DNA of 64,000 nucleotides from Thelonectria olida (taxonomy: Eukaryota > Ascomycota > Sordariomycetes > Hypocreales > Nectriaceae): assembly GCA_020736575.1 (NCBI GenBank), contig JAGPYM010000004.1:1054001-1118000 (forward strand), in the 5' to 3' direction. The translations under genes and the position numbers were made by a program. How positions within the stretch are numbered: position 1 is the first letter of the stretch; the number at the start of each line of letters is the position of its first letter. The notes beneath the pieces are model-generated. The model did not search any database. It had not been told where the DNA came from and saw nothing but the letters and a program-made list of their open reading frames with translations. Positions 24,836-36,538 of the stretch are shown here, piece by piece.

Positions 24836-27233
24836 CTAATGAAATCCATTCACGCCGTCCGCCATGAGAGCATCCAGCTCTTCCTTGGCCTTTCTGTATT
24901 CCTCCTGCGCCTCCCTCTCTCGGCGGTTGATAAAGCCCACCTCTTCTCGCAGGCCGCCCAGACGGCGCTCGATGGCCACTTCTTCCGAAATGGATAGTGT
25001 CTTGAAGCCGCTGAGTGCCACGCGGGCCTTCTCGAGAGCTTCGCCAGCGTCGCCGATCTTATCTTTCAACATCTTTTGTCGTTTCTGGTAACCACCAAGG
25101 TGCAGAGCCAGCTTCTTTTCGAGCTTGGCTCCTTGTTCGGCCGTGGCCATGATCGACTCCTGAACAGACTGGTTGCATAGTTAGATTAAGTGATTTCGAC
25201 GAAATCGGGTTCAGGGGTAAACTTACGTCAAAGGCGGCCTGCATGGCTACAGCCTCCTCTTCCTCGTCATCATTATAGCAGCCCAAGCCTAGGAGCAGGG
25301 AGCTGCTTGCCCGTGCCTCAAACGCAGCTTGGATATCGTCCAAGCTAGGCAGGGGCTTCGTTTCCGATAGGATTAATAAGCGTGCTTCGCCAAGAGAGTT
25401 ATCGTCCATGTATGGCAAAGCCTTGGGTGCTCCTTTAACTTGACCGCCAGGTAGAGGATACTTCACAGCGTCGTTGGCCATGAGGGCTGCCGACTCTTTG
25501 GCGATGGAAATCTCGGCATCGTTACTCAGCTCGCCTGCCTTCTTTAACATGCCGGGAAGATCGACTATAACCGGTCGTGGTAGACTGCGCTGCATAACTT
25601 GGGTTCTCCGTCGGAACTCAAGAGCCTCCTCGGCTTCCCTTCTCTCCCGTTCCCGGCGGTCTCGTTCAGCGGCATCCTCCTCAGTTTCATCCTCAACTTG
25701 TGCTGCTTCTTTCTGTTCGTCGGGAATATCAAACTCCCATTCGGTATCTTTGGGTTTGGGCAGCGAAGCAAGACCCGCTCGCAACTGACCCCGTATGGCC
25801 ACGTCTCGCATCTTGATATCTCGGGGAGTGCCGCCAACAAGAGACATGCCGTCATCCTGGTTCAGAGCAAAGGTATCTCGGGGTGTTCGCATTGGGGTCT
25901 GTCCGGGCCGGCCAGGTGTTGCACTGACCCCGTTGGGTCCTCTCAGGGGTGTCGCCATTGGATTAGGTGTTGCCATTGTCTGCTTCCTCGGCGCAATACC
26001 TTCAAAACCAGTCGAGGCAGCCCCCTCATGAAGAGGCGTGTTCTCACCTCCCAACAGCGCTGATTGCGTATCGTTCAGGGCGCGGATGTTTCGGATCTCG
26101 TTGGCGATGTGGTCCTCCTGTTCGGGGGCTTTGGGTGTTCGGATGGGCGCACTCGAGTTTATGGTGGAATATGTGCTGACGAGACCTCGGGTGGCATCGT
26201 TCTCGCTCTCCCTGGCTCGAATGTTGGCCGCCTCGCCCATCTTACCCATCTTGACAATCTCCTCCAATTCTCCTTCGCCGACCTGGGGCGATGGTAAGAC
26301 CAAAGCCCGTCGCTTGCTGCTCTGCTCGGCTTCTCGAATCTTTTGCATCTGGCCAGCCTTGATGGCAGCTTTGTGTGACTCCGATTGGCCATCTTTTTCG
26401 TTCTTCCTTCGCTTTCGGTCTTTGTCGTCCTCGTCCTGCCCCTTGCGCTTGCCCGAGAGCTGTAGCTTTCGGGGGTCAAAGGCTGCGCGTTGAGCCTCGT
26501 TGTGGGCTAGTTCTTCGGAGGTGTCGTAGAAACCAGACAATGCTTGTTTTTCGAATGGGATATCGGCATTGTAGTCCATTTCGCCGTCCTTCCGTACTGT
26601 CCACTTGACATGGATACCAGATGTCTTGAGCTCTCTGCGCTTCTGCAAAACAGCCAATCGTCGCGATTCTTCCTGTTGGCGTTCTCGCGCCTTTCGCTTT
26701 GCCTTCTTTCCCTGTGTATTCGCCAAGCGAGCACGAGCTTCGCTCAGCATCTCCTTTTCGTCCTCATCGAGATCGATCGTGTCGGGTCGCGCAGGTTTGG
26801 TCTCCGGATCTGGATCGAGCTCGCCGGGCCGCAGTCTTCTCACATCGTCGGCGCTGGGTGCTTGAGTCTCGCCGCCGTCGGGGCCGGTAAGACCAAGGCT
26901 GGAAGATTCTCGCGCTTCGGCTTCGTCAAGGAGCTTCTGGTAGCGCTCGAGGCACTGGTTCGCAGTTCGACCGACGATGGGAGCAATGGTGCGCCACTGG
27001 GTGGGCATAATCTTGGCGAGGTGCAGAAGCTTCTCATCTTCCTCCCTGCTCCATTCGATCTTCTTGATGCTAGGGTCGAGCCATTCGTTCCATCGCGCCT
27101 TGCACTGCTTCGCTGTCTTGCGAGCAAGCAGCGACGAGACACGCGCCCACTGGTTGAGGCCATACTTGGAGACGGAGGCCTTGAGGATTTCATCCTCGAT
27201 GTTGGTCCAGACTCCTCCCTTGACGACGGGCAT
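24836..27233 (-). CDS. CEF1: Pre-mRNA splicing factor Cef1/Cdc5 (NineTeen complex)
   Basis: Core component of the Prp19 (NineTeen) complex needed for spliceosome activation and G2/M progression. Two exons on the minus strand, 25227-27233 and 24836-25168, give 779 residues; the 58-bp intron lies near the 3' end (AFD/SVQESIM). The N-terminus [20 protein letters not shown] starts two Myb repeats (residues 6-105) with [22 protein letters not shown] and [13 protein letters not shown] charged middle region with many TP motifs ([28 protein letters not shown]) carries putative CDK sites. The C-terminal part has the conserved [25 protein letters not shown] region and a coiled coil ([16 protein letters not shown] onward). 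Length agrees with filamentous fungal Cdc5. Confidence 0.97.
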
Positions 27234-28755
27234 GGTGGCGGTGGATTTGAGATGGCGTTGTCGTGATGATGAATGCGATGGGGCCTCTGCCAGGCTGCGA
27301 AACACGAAAATATGCGAGGCTTCGCAGGTGTCGCGCAAAGCTTCGAGGAAATTTGCTGAGTCAGGTGATGGAAGATTGTGATTGGTTGGATTGCTGGGTC
27401 GGCGGAGATAGTGTCCGGCTGCCGAACAAGGAACTATGAGCAATTGTGACAGTTCATGAGTAGACTATTCGTACAGACAGAAGCAACGTGTCTGAAACAT
27501 AATCGTGGGTTATCATTATCATGGGTGCTTTTGAAGAATCGTTGAGTCTCCCTATTGCAGTAAATGCAAACAAGCTCGCGATAGTGTCAACACAGTGAGA
27601 ACCGTGAGATCTGGTTGCCCATCCAGATAATGCATACCTAGACGAATTACAACGCTCTCTAACCTAAAGATGACTGGTCCGGGGAAGCTGTGCCCATGTC
27701 CCGTCACATTGGATTGAAACATGGTGATTCTTGTTTGTATGCTCCCCAAAGTCCGGCACTGGAACGGCGGAAGGATCAAGGCGCCGAACACCGAAGCAAC
27801 AAGGCTCCTCGCGCCTGCAAGGGTCATGCATCACATCTTAGTTGATACTAGGTGGTTATTAGGGGCATCCACCCACCTCCCACGCGGAAGATCTCGTCCC
27901 CTTCCAGAGCTTATCAATGGAATCTGGATGCGTGGAGTTTGATCCTTGGAAGCTGCGTTCCGCAGGCGACGCGGAGTTTGGCTGGGTTAACTGCGTCATC
28001 CATTTATTCGTTGGCAACGGGCCTCACTTGGTCAACAAACTGCCCACTCAACTGGGTGGTGACTTGGCAACGGCGTGCGTGGAAGCTGTTCTCTTATTCG
28101 GGTGGGGGTTGGCGATGATGCCGATATGAAACGGGGGGGGTGAGGAGAAACGCAATGCAATGCAGAGATTATTCATATGAATAGTGGACGAATAGGTTGC
28201 TGGCCTGCAGCATCAGCATCATCCAACATCATTCATCATCATCATCATCGTCAGTCGGGCCCGCCCCCTCCTCTTCCGAAGTCCGCCCCCTCGGGTCCCA
28301 TCCATTTGGTTTGGTCTGGTCAGTCTGGCACCCCGGACAGTAACGAGATGCTCGGCTCCACCATCAACATCGCTACTTATCATGGATCCCGCTTCTCCCA
28401 TGTCCCCCGACTCCCGCCATTATTAATTCGATTCCCTCCAGTCCCTTCCTCAAGCGCCGATCCCGATCTTCTTCTCCGCGAACACCAAGATATGGCACAC
28501 TCACCTTAGCCCTGCTTGACCTTGACCCCCCGTCGCCAGTCCTCCGGCTCTGTTCGCTTTGTGGCCTCCCTCGACCAAGCAACTGCTGGCATGTAAATGC
28601 GATAGCTTCTTCGACCTACCGATATCGCCCTAACACGGCCGAATTGCTTCACAGGCATTTGCACCTCTGTCGCAGAACCCTCCTTGACCTCGCGAACGCC
28701 AAAGGCTTCTCCTCGGATCTTGCGCGCCCAAAGCCCGCGCAGCAACTCGTCAACC
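27234..28755. other. Divergent promoter region, CEF1 / MFS transporter
   Basis: About 1.5 kb. It contains a (CAT)n microsatellite at 28234-28249 and a G8 run near 28132. No conserved coding sequence was recognised; short open frames in it lack support. Confidence 0.45.
28234..28249. repeat. (CAT)5 microsatellite
   Basis: Five uninterrupted CAT units inside a longer CAT-rich stretch (28210-28250), in the leader or promoter of the MFS gene. Confidence 0.85.
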
Positions 28756-30698
28756 ATGGCGCGATCCAAGATCAATAACGCGAATGCCATGACGGACTCC
28801 ACCTTGGACAGCGCATCCGAATCGACCCGTCTGCTCGCCAACCACGCGCCAGAGAATGGAGTTGAATCTGATGTAAACGACATCGACAGCGGCTGGGACG
28901 CTCACAAAGACTTTGAAGGTCTCCCGTGGTGGCGCAGGCCTTCGGTGCGCCCTCCCGTTGCCCCCGAGAAACTCAATGCCCATGTCAGTTCTGACCTCAG
29001 ACTTTAGGTCTTCTGGCTGCTCTTCCCATTCGCCGTCTTCACGCTTGCTTTTGGCGGTGTCATTGTTCCTAGATTGAATCTGTAAGCGTTCTATTCTTCC
29101 AATCACGGCTCGTTGCGTGCGACACCATCTGTTACCGCTGGCGCTGACCGAATATAGTATCCTCGATCTCGTCTGTAAGCAGTACTTTGCCGATCAGAAA
29201 CTCCGAGATCCGGATGTCGAGTTTAATCCGGTGCTGTTGGGGAGCGACAACCCGCAATGTAAAATCCCCGAAGTCCAAAGGAACGTAGCCGCCTTCATGC
29301 TGGTCATGAATCTAGCTACTGGCATCCTCAGCGCCATTGTCGCACCCAGAATTGGCCACTTGTCTGACAGGTACGGTCGCACCAAGCTCATGGCCTTCTC
29401 CTCGATAGGCGGCATTCTTGCCGAGACCATCACCTTGTTGGCTGCCAGCTACCCGAATGTCATCAACTATCGCTGGTTGCTGTTGGGAAGCATGTTCGAA
29501 GGCATGACGGGCTCCTTCACGGCTGGCAACGTCATGAGCCAGTCATACACCAGCGACTGCACTCCTCCGTCGCGACGCGCAGTGAACATGGGATACATGC
29601 ACGCATGTCTATTCGTCGGACTGGCTTTTGGTCCTCTTTTGGGCGGATATTTCGTCAAGTGGACTGGCAACCTGCTCACCATTTTCTACGTCGTCATTGC
29701 CTGCCATATTTTCTTCGTCCTGGTTGTTGGTTTCGTTATCCCCGAGTCCCTCTCCGAGAGAAAGCAGCTTTTGGCCCGAGAGAAGTATGAAAAGGAACAG
29801 GAGATGCGATCCCACGTGGCCATGTCTTGGCGGTCCAACATCCACACTGCCAACCCCTTCGCACCTCTGAAGATCCTCTGGCCGACTGGTCCAGGCACCT
29901 CTCCTCTTCTTCGACGAAACCTCGTGGCCCTCGCTGTGGACGATGTCATCATCCTGGGATCCGCCATGTCAGCAGGCGCCGTTGTCATTTTGTACAGCGG
30001 CTACATTTTCGACTGGGGTACTTTTGAGAGCTCTCGTTTTGTGTCCGCCCTGTCCATGGTCCGGGTGGTTGTGCTCATGGTCATCTTCCCCATCATCAAT
30101 TACTACGGCCGCGCACGTCCGGCAGCACGCCGAAAGGCGGCGGGCATTGTCGAAAGAAGAGTTGGGGCGGACAATCTCGATATCTGGGTGCTTCGATTCG
30201 CTTTGATATCTGACCTCGCTGGAGCCATCGGATACACCATGGCCCGCTCGGAAGGACTCTTCTTTGCTTCTGGTATGGTGACGGCAATTGGCGGTCTGGG
30301 TGGTGCCACCAGCCAAGCCATCATCACCAAGCATGTGCCCTCTGAACGTGTTGGTCAGCTTCTAGGTGCGATTGGCATGCTTCACGCCCTGGCCAGGGTG
30401 CTCGGCCCCGTCATGTTCAACGGCTTGTACGCTGCAACGGTGGAGAAGTTTCCACAAGCCATCTTCGTGTTACTGGCCAGCATCTTTGCCGTGGCTCTGA
30501 CATCCGCCTTCTTCGTGAGGCCACATGGTAAGTTTTCCTCTCGCCAACACCCTTTAGTCTATATGCTGACACGGCTACACAGTCCATTGGGAAGAGGTGC
30601 CTTCGGACGAGCATGAGCCGTTGAATCCAAACCAGAATCCCGCCCTGAACTCTGCGCAGGCTGCGGCAGACGAGGAAGACCAGATTCGCTTCCAGTAA
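28756..30698 (+). CDS. MFS transporter (DHA1 / TetA-SLC46-like)
   Basis: A 582-residue major facilitator protein with about 12 transmembrane helices. Exons are 28756-28944, 29008-29081, 29158-30527 and 30583-30698. The first junction uses donor GTGCGC at 28945 and a CTGAC branch site; it joins WWRRPS to VFWLLFPFAVFTLAFGG, the first helix. The start is the ATG in CAACCATGG; no earlier ATG exists in frame after a stop. The loop 2-3 motif reads GHLSDRYGRTKLM. The N-terminal dileucine SESTRLLA and hydrophilic C-tail suggest an internal membrane. Sequence order resembles fungal homologues of tetracycline/folate-type carriers; the substrate is unknown. Confidence 0.91.
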
Positions 30699-31180
30699 GG
30701 TGAGGAATGACTCCCAGGTTTCAGGTGTCAGCACGAATAGAAGAAGATGCTCCCGTCACACGAGGTCGATAACAGATCGCACACCTACAATGGGGGCTAG
30801 TCGGAGTAGAGAGCCACATCCGTAAACCTTTGGATACAAATAGGAAGGCCCATGATATAGATATAGTAAATCACCAGAATACAATTTATTTAATCAAGAA
30901 ATCTATTTAATCAAAAGAATATTGTAGACTCAATCTATCATTCATAAACCCCCCCACGGCGAACAAAACCCAACTCTGGTCCAGGGTGGGGCCGACAAAC
31001 CGCGCTCACTCAACGCTCAACGCGACCGATCACGGATGACATCAGCTTTGAACCGACAACTCACTGATAATCATCTCACAACATATTCACGCGAAGACTT
31101 TCATCACAGGCCCCTCACTTCAGATCGATTGCATCGCATGGGCCTCAAATACTAAGCCTACACCCATTTGCCACCGGACC
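30699..31180. other. Intergenic, MFS to Fhit-like gene
   Basis: Contains an A/T-rich 3' segment (about 30840-30925) probably used for MFS transcript ending, and the Fhit-like promoter. A 4-codon uORF begins at about 31138. Nothing else was seen. Confidence 0.45.
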
Positions 31181-31905
31181 ATGTTCGCGTCAAAAGCAAC
31201 CAGCGCCAGGAGCATCATGACTTCAACAAGCACAGCCGGAAGGATCATCAAGTTTGGGCCTTTTGAGGTGACGAAACAGGTGAGGCGCTTTCCCCGGCAA
31301 TTCAATTGATGATTTATAAGAGCTCGCTACTCAATGGGAAACCCCTAACCAATTGCTCCATCCCGAATCCCATCCGCTCAATGCTGACCCTCCTCCAGGT
31401 CTTCCTCACAACCCCCCATTCCTTCGCCGTCGTCAACCTCAAACCCATCATCCCCGGCCACGTCCTCGTCTGCCCGCACGCCCCGCACCGGCGCCTGACA
31501 GACCTGACGGCCGAGGAAACGGCCGACCTCTTCACCACCGTCCAGCTGATGCAGCGCCTGCTCGCCCGCGCCTACTTCCCCGCCCCGGTCCCGGACGCCG
31601 GCAGCTTCTCCGTCGCCGTGCAGGACGGCGCCGCCGCCGGCCAGACCGTGCCGCACGTCCACGTGCACGTCATCCCGCGCCAGACGGGCGACCTGCACCC
31701 CCCGGACGCCCTGTACGTGAAGATGGCGGGCGAGGCGGGCAACGTCGGCGGCGCGCTGTGGGATCGGGAGATGGCGGAGCGGCCGGAGGCTGGGGGCGGG
31801 TTCCCCCGGGTGGACGATGAGGACAGACGGCCGCGGAGCGAGGAGGAGATGCTGCGGGAGGCAGAGAAGTACAGGACGCTGCTGAAGGAGATGGGAGTCG
31901 AGTAG
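31181..31905 (+). CDS. Fhit/Aph1-type HIT hydrolase (dinucleoside polyphosphate hydrolase)
   Basis: Cleaves Ap3A/Ap4A-type dinucleoside polyphosphates. Two exons, 31181-31279 and 31399-31905, give 201 residues; the intron is 119 bp. The HIT motif is GQTVPHVHVHVIPR with H119, H121 and H123. Upstream are KFGPFEVTKQVFLTTPHSFAVVNL and KPIIPGHVLVCPH, characteristic of the Fhit subgroup. The C-terminal DDEDRRPRSEEEMLREAEKYR matches the Fhit tail, including the REAxxYR element. Two in-frame ATGs exist: 31181 gives an extra MFASKATSARSI with mitochondrial-presequence character; 31217 gives the family-typical start MTSTSTAGRIIKFG (189 residues). I used the first ATG but both are possible. The second exon is very GC-rich. 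Confidence 0.9.
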
Positions 31906-34900
31906 GAGGGTATGATGGATGTGACGGATGCGAATGAGGTTTTCAACGAGGACGATTGCGTGATGGGGATTATCAGCACCAATGCATGGTAGGAGTTTGT
32001 TACTATCGCAAGCGAATATAGTCACCGGTAGGTAAGAGCCCCTTGGTCAGAACTGCGGCCGGTAGAGGTTTATCAACACCAACCTACTTGTTCAATTCCC
32101 GCGCCATCCGAAAGCCCATCAGGCAGCGAATGGTACGCGAACTTAAAGTCCCTAGTTGAAGAAATGCAAGCTGAAGCTCTAACGACACGTCCATCAGCGC
32201 GTAGACAGAATACCTAGCCAAACATATCAAGTTCCCAGATCCCTGGACTGCATCAATGCAAGTACTAAGGTCTACCCAGGTTTGCAGGAATCCTGCTGCG
32301 CAGTTGGGTTGCAGTTGGCGCTTCAACGCTTTGACGTGGCGCTATTCGAAAGCTTGCCTCCTTCAGATAACATCCCGACATTCTTACAGTTGAGATTGGT
32401 GATCAACTCCCCGACGTCTTACAGTATAGGACCTTGGTCAAGCTTCGGCTAACTGGGATCCCTAAGCCGTTGCCCAGCTTTGGAGGGCACTAACTCGAAA
32501 GTCTACCATCCATCTTACATGTACAAAGCTTGGCGTACAATCTACAGTATCTACAAAGATAAGACACAAAGACGCGACGTGCATGAGACCAATGAGCGAA
32601 CCGGCCCAAGGTATCACTAATGCAGAGAAAGAAAGTAATGCAACATCCTCCGGGGAGTTCGGAAAGGTTGTTGAGAAAAAAGGTTCTGGCAGCTTCAACT
32701 GGGCGCCGTGAAGGATTTGCTAGAATGGATTACATGGGAGGGAAGCATCTCTCGCCCATGCTCGTGAATCGGCGAGGTCTCCAATGCCGTGATTATTGCG
32801 CCCCACATATCCGGGTCGTATACGATTCTTTGCGTTCCGGAGTGCACACAAGGACTGACTATGGAAGAATGATGCGGAGAACCTCGGGTGAAGTATCGCG
32901 TGTTGCAGGGTGTTGTGAGCGGCATGAAGGCCGTCGAAAATGTGCAGGATGCAGGTGAGCCGGAGTCCGTGGCAATAAATGCACATCGTTTTTGCAGTAG
33001 TCATCCATTCTTCCGGTGAATGATCACCGGATGTTGCGGGGTCAGAAATGGGCAATCTCTAGGGTAATGCGGTAAGCGTTGGTAACTCAGGTCTCTAGCG
33101 CTAATCGGAAATTCAAAGTGCTATGGAGGTGATGAAAGAGCGTGAGTGGAAGGAAAAAATCAGGCTGAGGGGCTATGGCAGATGGTGGGGTATGTTAGTA
33201 GGGAATAGGACGACGAGTCAAGTCCTTCAACTCCATAGTCGTTGGAAACTGGAACAACTCACGAGGAGGGGTGTTGGTAAGTCAAAACATCGTGAGATGC
33301 GAATTCGAATGTTTCGCTCGAGCCGATATGCCACATGCGTTTAGCTTTTCAATTGCCAAATCATAGAAGAGAGGATGGGTCATGGCAGGCGGGCAGTCTC
33401 CGTGGTGTGTTGCATGCCCGATGTTCCGAACGTGAGGGGTTGAACTCAGCCGCGTTGATGGTGTGTCGTTGAAATGAAACCCACAAGCTATGGCCCAACC
33501 CCCGTCAGCTTCAAGCTTCATGCGGGAACTAGCGCAAGTCCCTGTTAGCGAACTTCGGTAAATGCATCAAAGATGGAGGCGAGAGGAGCTAAACTGGTGG
33601 ATCGGGCCATGGAAAAGTCCACGCCGGAGGTTGGAGGGCACGAGGACAGGTCGGCTCAGAAAGGAGGGACGGCAAGCCCACGGGACCGATGTTGCTTCGT
33701 TCAACTCAAAAGTCGACTCTTCTGTAAAACTTCCGTGTGAGGTGTGCGAAGACTTCCATCCGTCCAGACTCTGGCGGCCTGGCGGTCTCGATGCGAAGTG
33801 GCGGTGGGTGAGCACTAGATGTGCCCTAGATGTGCGGCCTTGCACTCTGTTTTTTGGTGTCCGGAGATTTGATGGCCGGCGGTGACAATCAGCTAGGACT
33901 AGGACTAGAGGAAGGGAGAGCAGAGCGAGCGTTGCTAGGCACACGCATTCATCAACCTCGACAGGATTTCCATGAAACCATGTGCGTATGCAGGTTGGAT
34001 ACCGTGTGGACCGCAGTTCAAATGAGGCGGCTGAGAGATAAGCCGTTCATCAATCGAGTCGATGTGTCGTGTGTAATTAATGCACATGTTGCTTGCGTCC
34101 ACTTCATGAATCATCCATCCGGATTTGGCCGATCATGGGTGAGGGGTTGTGTGCGACAAACTGATTGTCGATCAATGCGACAGCCCTGCGATAACCTTGT
34201 GCATGGAAAAGGAGAAAGTTGTAGAAAGCACTGGAAAAAAGGTGGGAGGGTATGAAGAAGAGGGGATATCGGAATTCGGAGCGTCGTTGGTTGTTGACGA
34301 CGCATGGGTTGACGGAAACACACAGAGTTTGCAGATGCGAGAGTGGCGCTGTAAAACAACAATGCACCAACGTCGCAACGGCGGAATCGCCCCAACGAGG
34401 TCTAGTGCTCGACCCTTCCGGTCCTCGGGGAGTTGCACCAACTTAGGGGCATAGGGGCATCGATGGCCGCGAGTGGCTGTCTGGAGAGCCAATTGTCCCT
34501 CCTTGGCAACTGTCCAATGCTTCAAGACATCCATGACGTGCCTTGGCCGGGATGAGACTTGATAGGCTCGTTTGTAAACCTTTTTTGGCCGCATCCGTTG
34601 GCGTCGGCACGAGGAAACGACGCCCGCTGTCTCGAGCCAGGACGGGTCTGTCTGTGCCATGCATCTGGGAATGGCATCAGCGAGGAATCCAAACGTGCCA
34701 ATCTCGGCCGATTGTGGTACTGAGGGGGCGAAAGCGAGTGTGCGCGCACTCGCAGAAAGGCCGATGGGCCGATCTGGCCATGTCGGACTGCAGAATCCAA
34801 AGGGGGTGTTTTGCTCCGACCGAGCAGCAGCAGCAGAGTCAGTTGAGCTCGGGCACCAGCGCGTTCTCATGGCGCCAGAAAGTTGCAAAGCCCACATACG

Positions 34901-36538
34901 CTTTTCCATGGAGGGCAAAGACGATGCATCATGCAGATGAAGGGGTTTGGATGTTACGAGATGCAAGGTCGAGGACGAGGGTGAAGTGAGCGCATGGTCC
35001 ATGTGGGAAGCCCCGTTGTCGGCTCCGATTTACAAGAAGCAGGAAGGAGGGAGCGCACCCTGGCACTGGCACTGGCACTGGCACTTGCAGTTGCGCTTGC
35101 CTGGAGAATTTTCATCCAACTTCCAGGAAATGTGGCGGATCTCTTGCACAAGACGCTAAAATCGACCAATCACACACTATCGCTACTCATCAATACCGGA
35201 TAGAAGCATAGGCTGTCCTCAACGGCCCACCTCAAATTGAGAGCAAGGGCCATGCTTGGCCATGGAAGGTGCGCACAAGCCACACAAAGCACGACCAGAA
35301 CCGGTCTCGCCGACCAATCAATTTTCACCGTTTTTAGCTGCATGCAGACGCGCCTGGCCCCTCCAAAACATCCATTTGCAACGTCGTGCTATCGCTGGGA
35401 AAAAGCCGGGGACTGGAGAGCCGCCTGCACGACTTGCTTCTAGACATGGGCTTTCCGGCTAGGGAGTATCGCACAGTGTCATGAGAGGAGTCGATTCTTT
35501 TGCAACTAATCGATCCTGTGGGCCTCTTCTCACGAGTTGTCCAACTGGTCACCGCCTACATGCCGAGCACATATCACCGACCACCCAAGCTAGCGATGCT
35601 CCGGAGGAGGGATGTGCAACGTGCACGAGGGTGGTTGAGTAAGAGAAATTTCTCACACATCACGCGGGCGCATTGGACAGTCGGACTGTTGATTTCCCCT
35701 GTGACAGAGAAGTGAGATAACATGTTGGTATCTCTCAATGTTGTGCAGAATAAGGTGAGTCAACAAGTGGAGGGAGGGGGTGTGGCCAACGGCCAATCTG
35801 CTTGAAAACGGCAGCGACATTCTCTCTTCCCACTCCCCCAGCCGCGAAGCATAGCAAGCAAGCAGCCAGCGACAACAAAGATCCCAACGCATGGAACTCT
35901 TGGTGGGTGGCCAAACCCCCGGCTTCGTCCAGCTCCTGTCTCGGCTGAATTGGATGCGTCTAGCCTGGATCTCTAGCTCTCGGCACGTCTCCATCTTCTC
36001 CCGAGTCTGCCTCCGGTTACCAACATTCCTTCGATAAAGTCATAACCAGCTGTTGCTATTCCTCGGCTCGATACGCCCCGCATGCTGCAAACGAATATTC
36101 GAAGCTCTTATCGGTGTCCTCTAAGCCTGGGTCTCTGGGCAGCTCCACTGCAGAACCAAACATGGCCGCCCGCACTTACACGGCTCGTGTCCGGCCATGA
36201 TTCAAATATGCCTTCTTATGCCCTCGATGCCTGAGACCTCACGCATCCTTCTCCCCGACATTCTCCCCATACTCACCGGCTGACCTGTGTTTGTACCATC
36301 TTGTCTCGGTTTGCTCAGCTCTTTCCTCTTCGTGCTCTTGCCCTTCCCTGGTCGTGCCTTCTCTATACCAACAACGAGCACACCATCATTGTCGGATACC
36401 ACTTTCCAGTCCGCGTTCCCACCGTTGTCCAACCCTCGCTCACAATACTCGTGCAAACCCATTACTCTTACGCGTGATTGCGTGTCTCTGAGCGACATCT
36501 TCATCTCCAGGATCCTTAGTTTCGCAGGGCAAAATACT
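31906..36538. other. 4.6 kb gene-poor block
   Basis: No gene is supported. A 276-codon open frame on the minus strand (34172-35002) overlaps several open plus-strand frames and matches no family; it starts at an ATG but has no domain or conserved motif I can see. A TGGCAC tandem repeat lies at 35061-35084. The last 250 bases before 36539 are pyrimidine-rich and form the leader of the ZIFL-type transporter. Confidence 0.45.
35061..35084. repeat. (TGGCAC)4 hexanucleotide tandem repeat
   Basis: Four perfect copies of TGGCAC followed by a degenerate TTGCAG/TTGCGC extension to about 35100. It is non-coding in my annotation. Confidence 0.9.

Noticed and set aside
25599..27381. Several plus-strand frames of 100-240 codons opposite CEF1
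   Set aside because: They lie entirely within the CEF1 CDS and have no conserved features; shadows of a charged coding sequence.
31378..32025. 215-codon minus-strand frame over the Fhit-like gene
   Set aside because: Same strand-mirroring effect of the GC-rich second exon; the Fhit frame has all HIT residues.
34172..35002. Annotating the 276-codon minus-strand frame as a gene
   Set aside because: No domain, no homologous pattern, no clear leader, and overlapping open plus-strand frames. Kept only as a finding.
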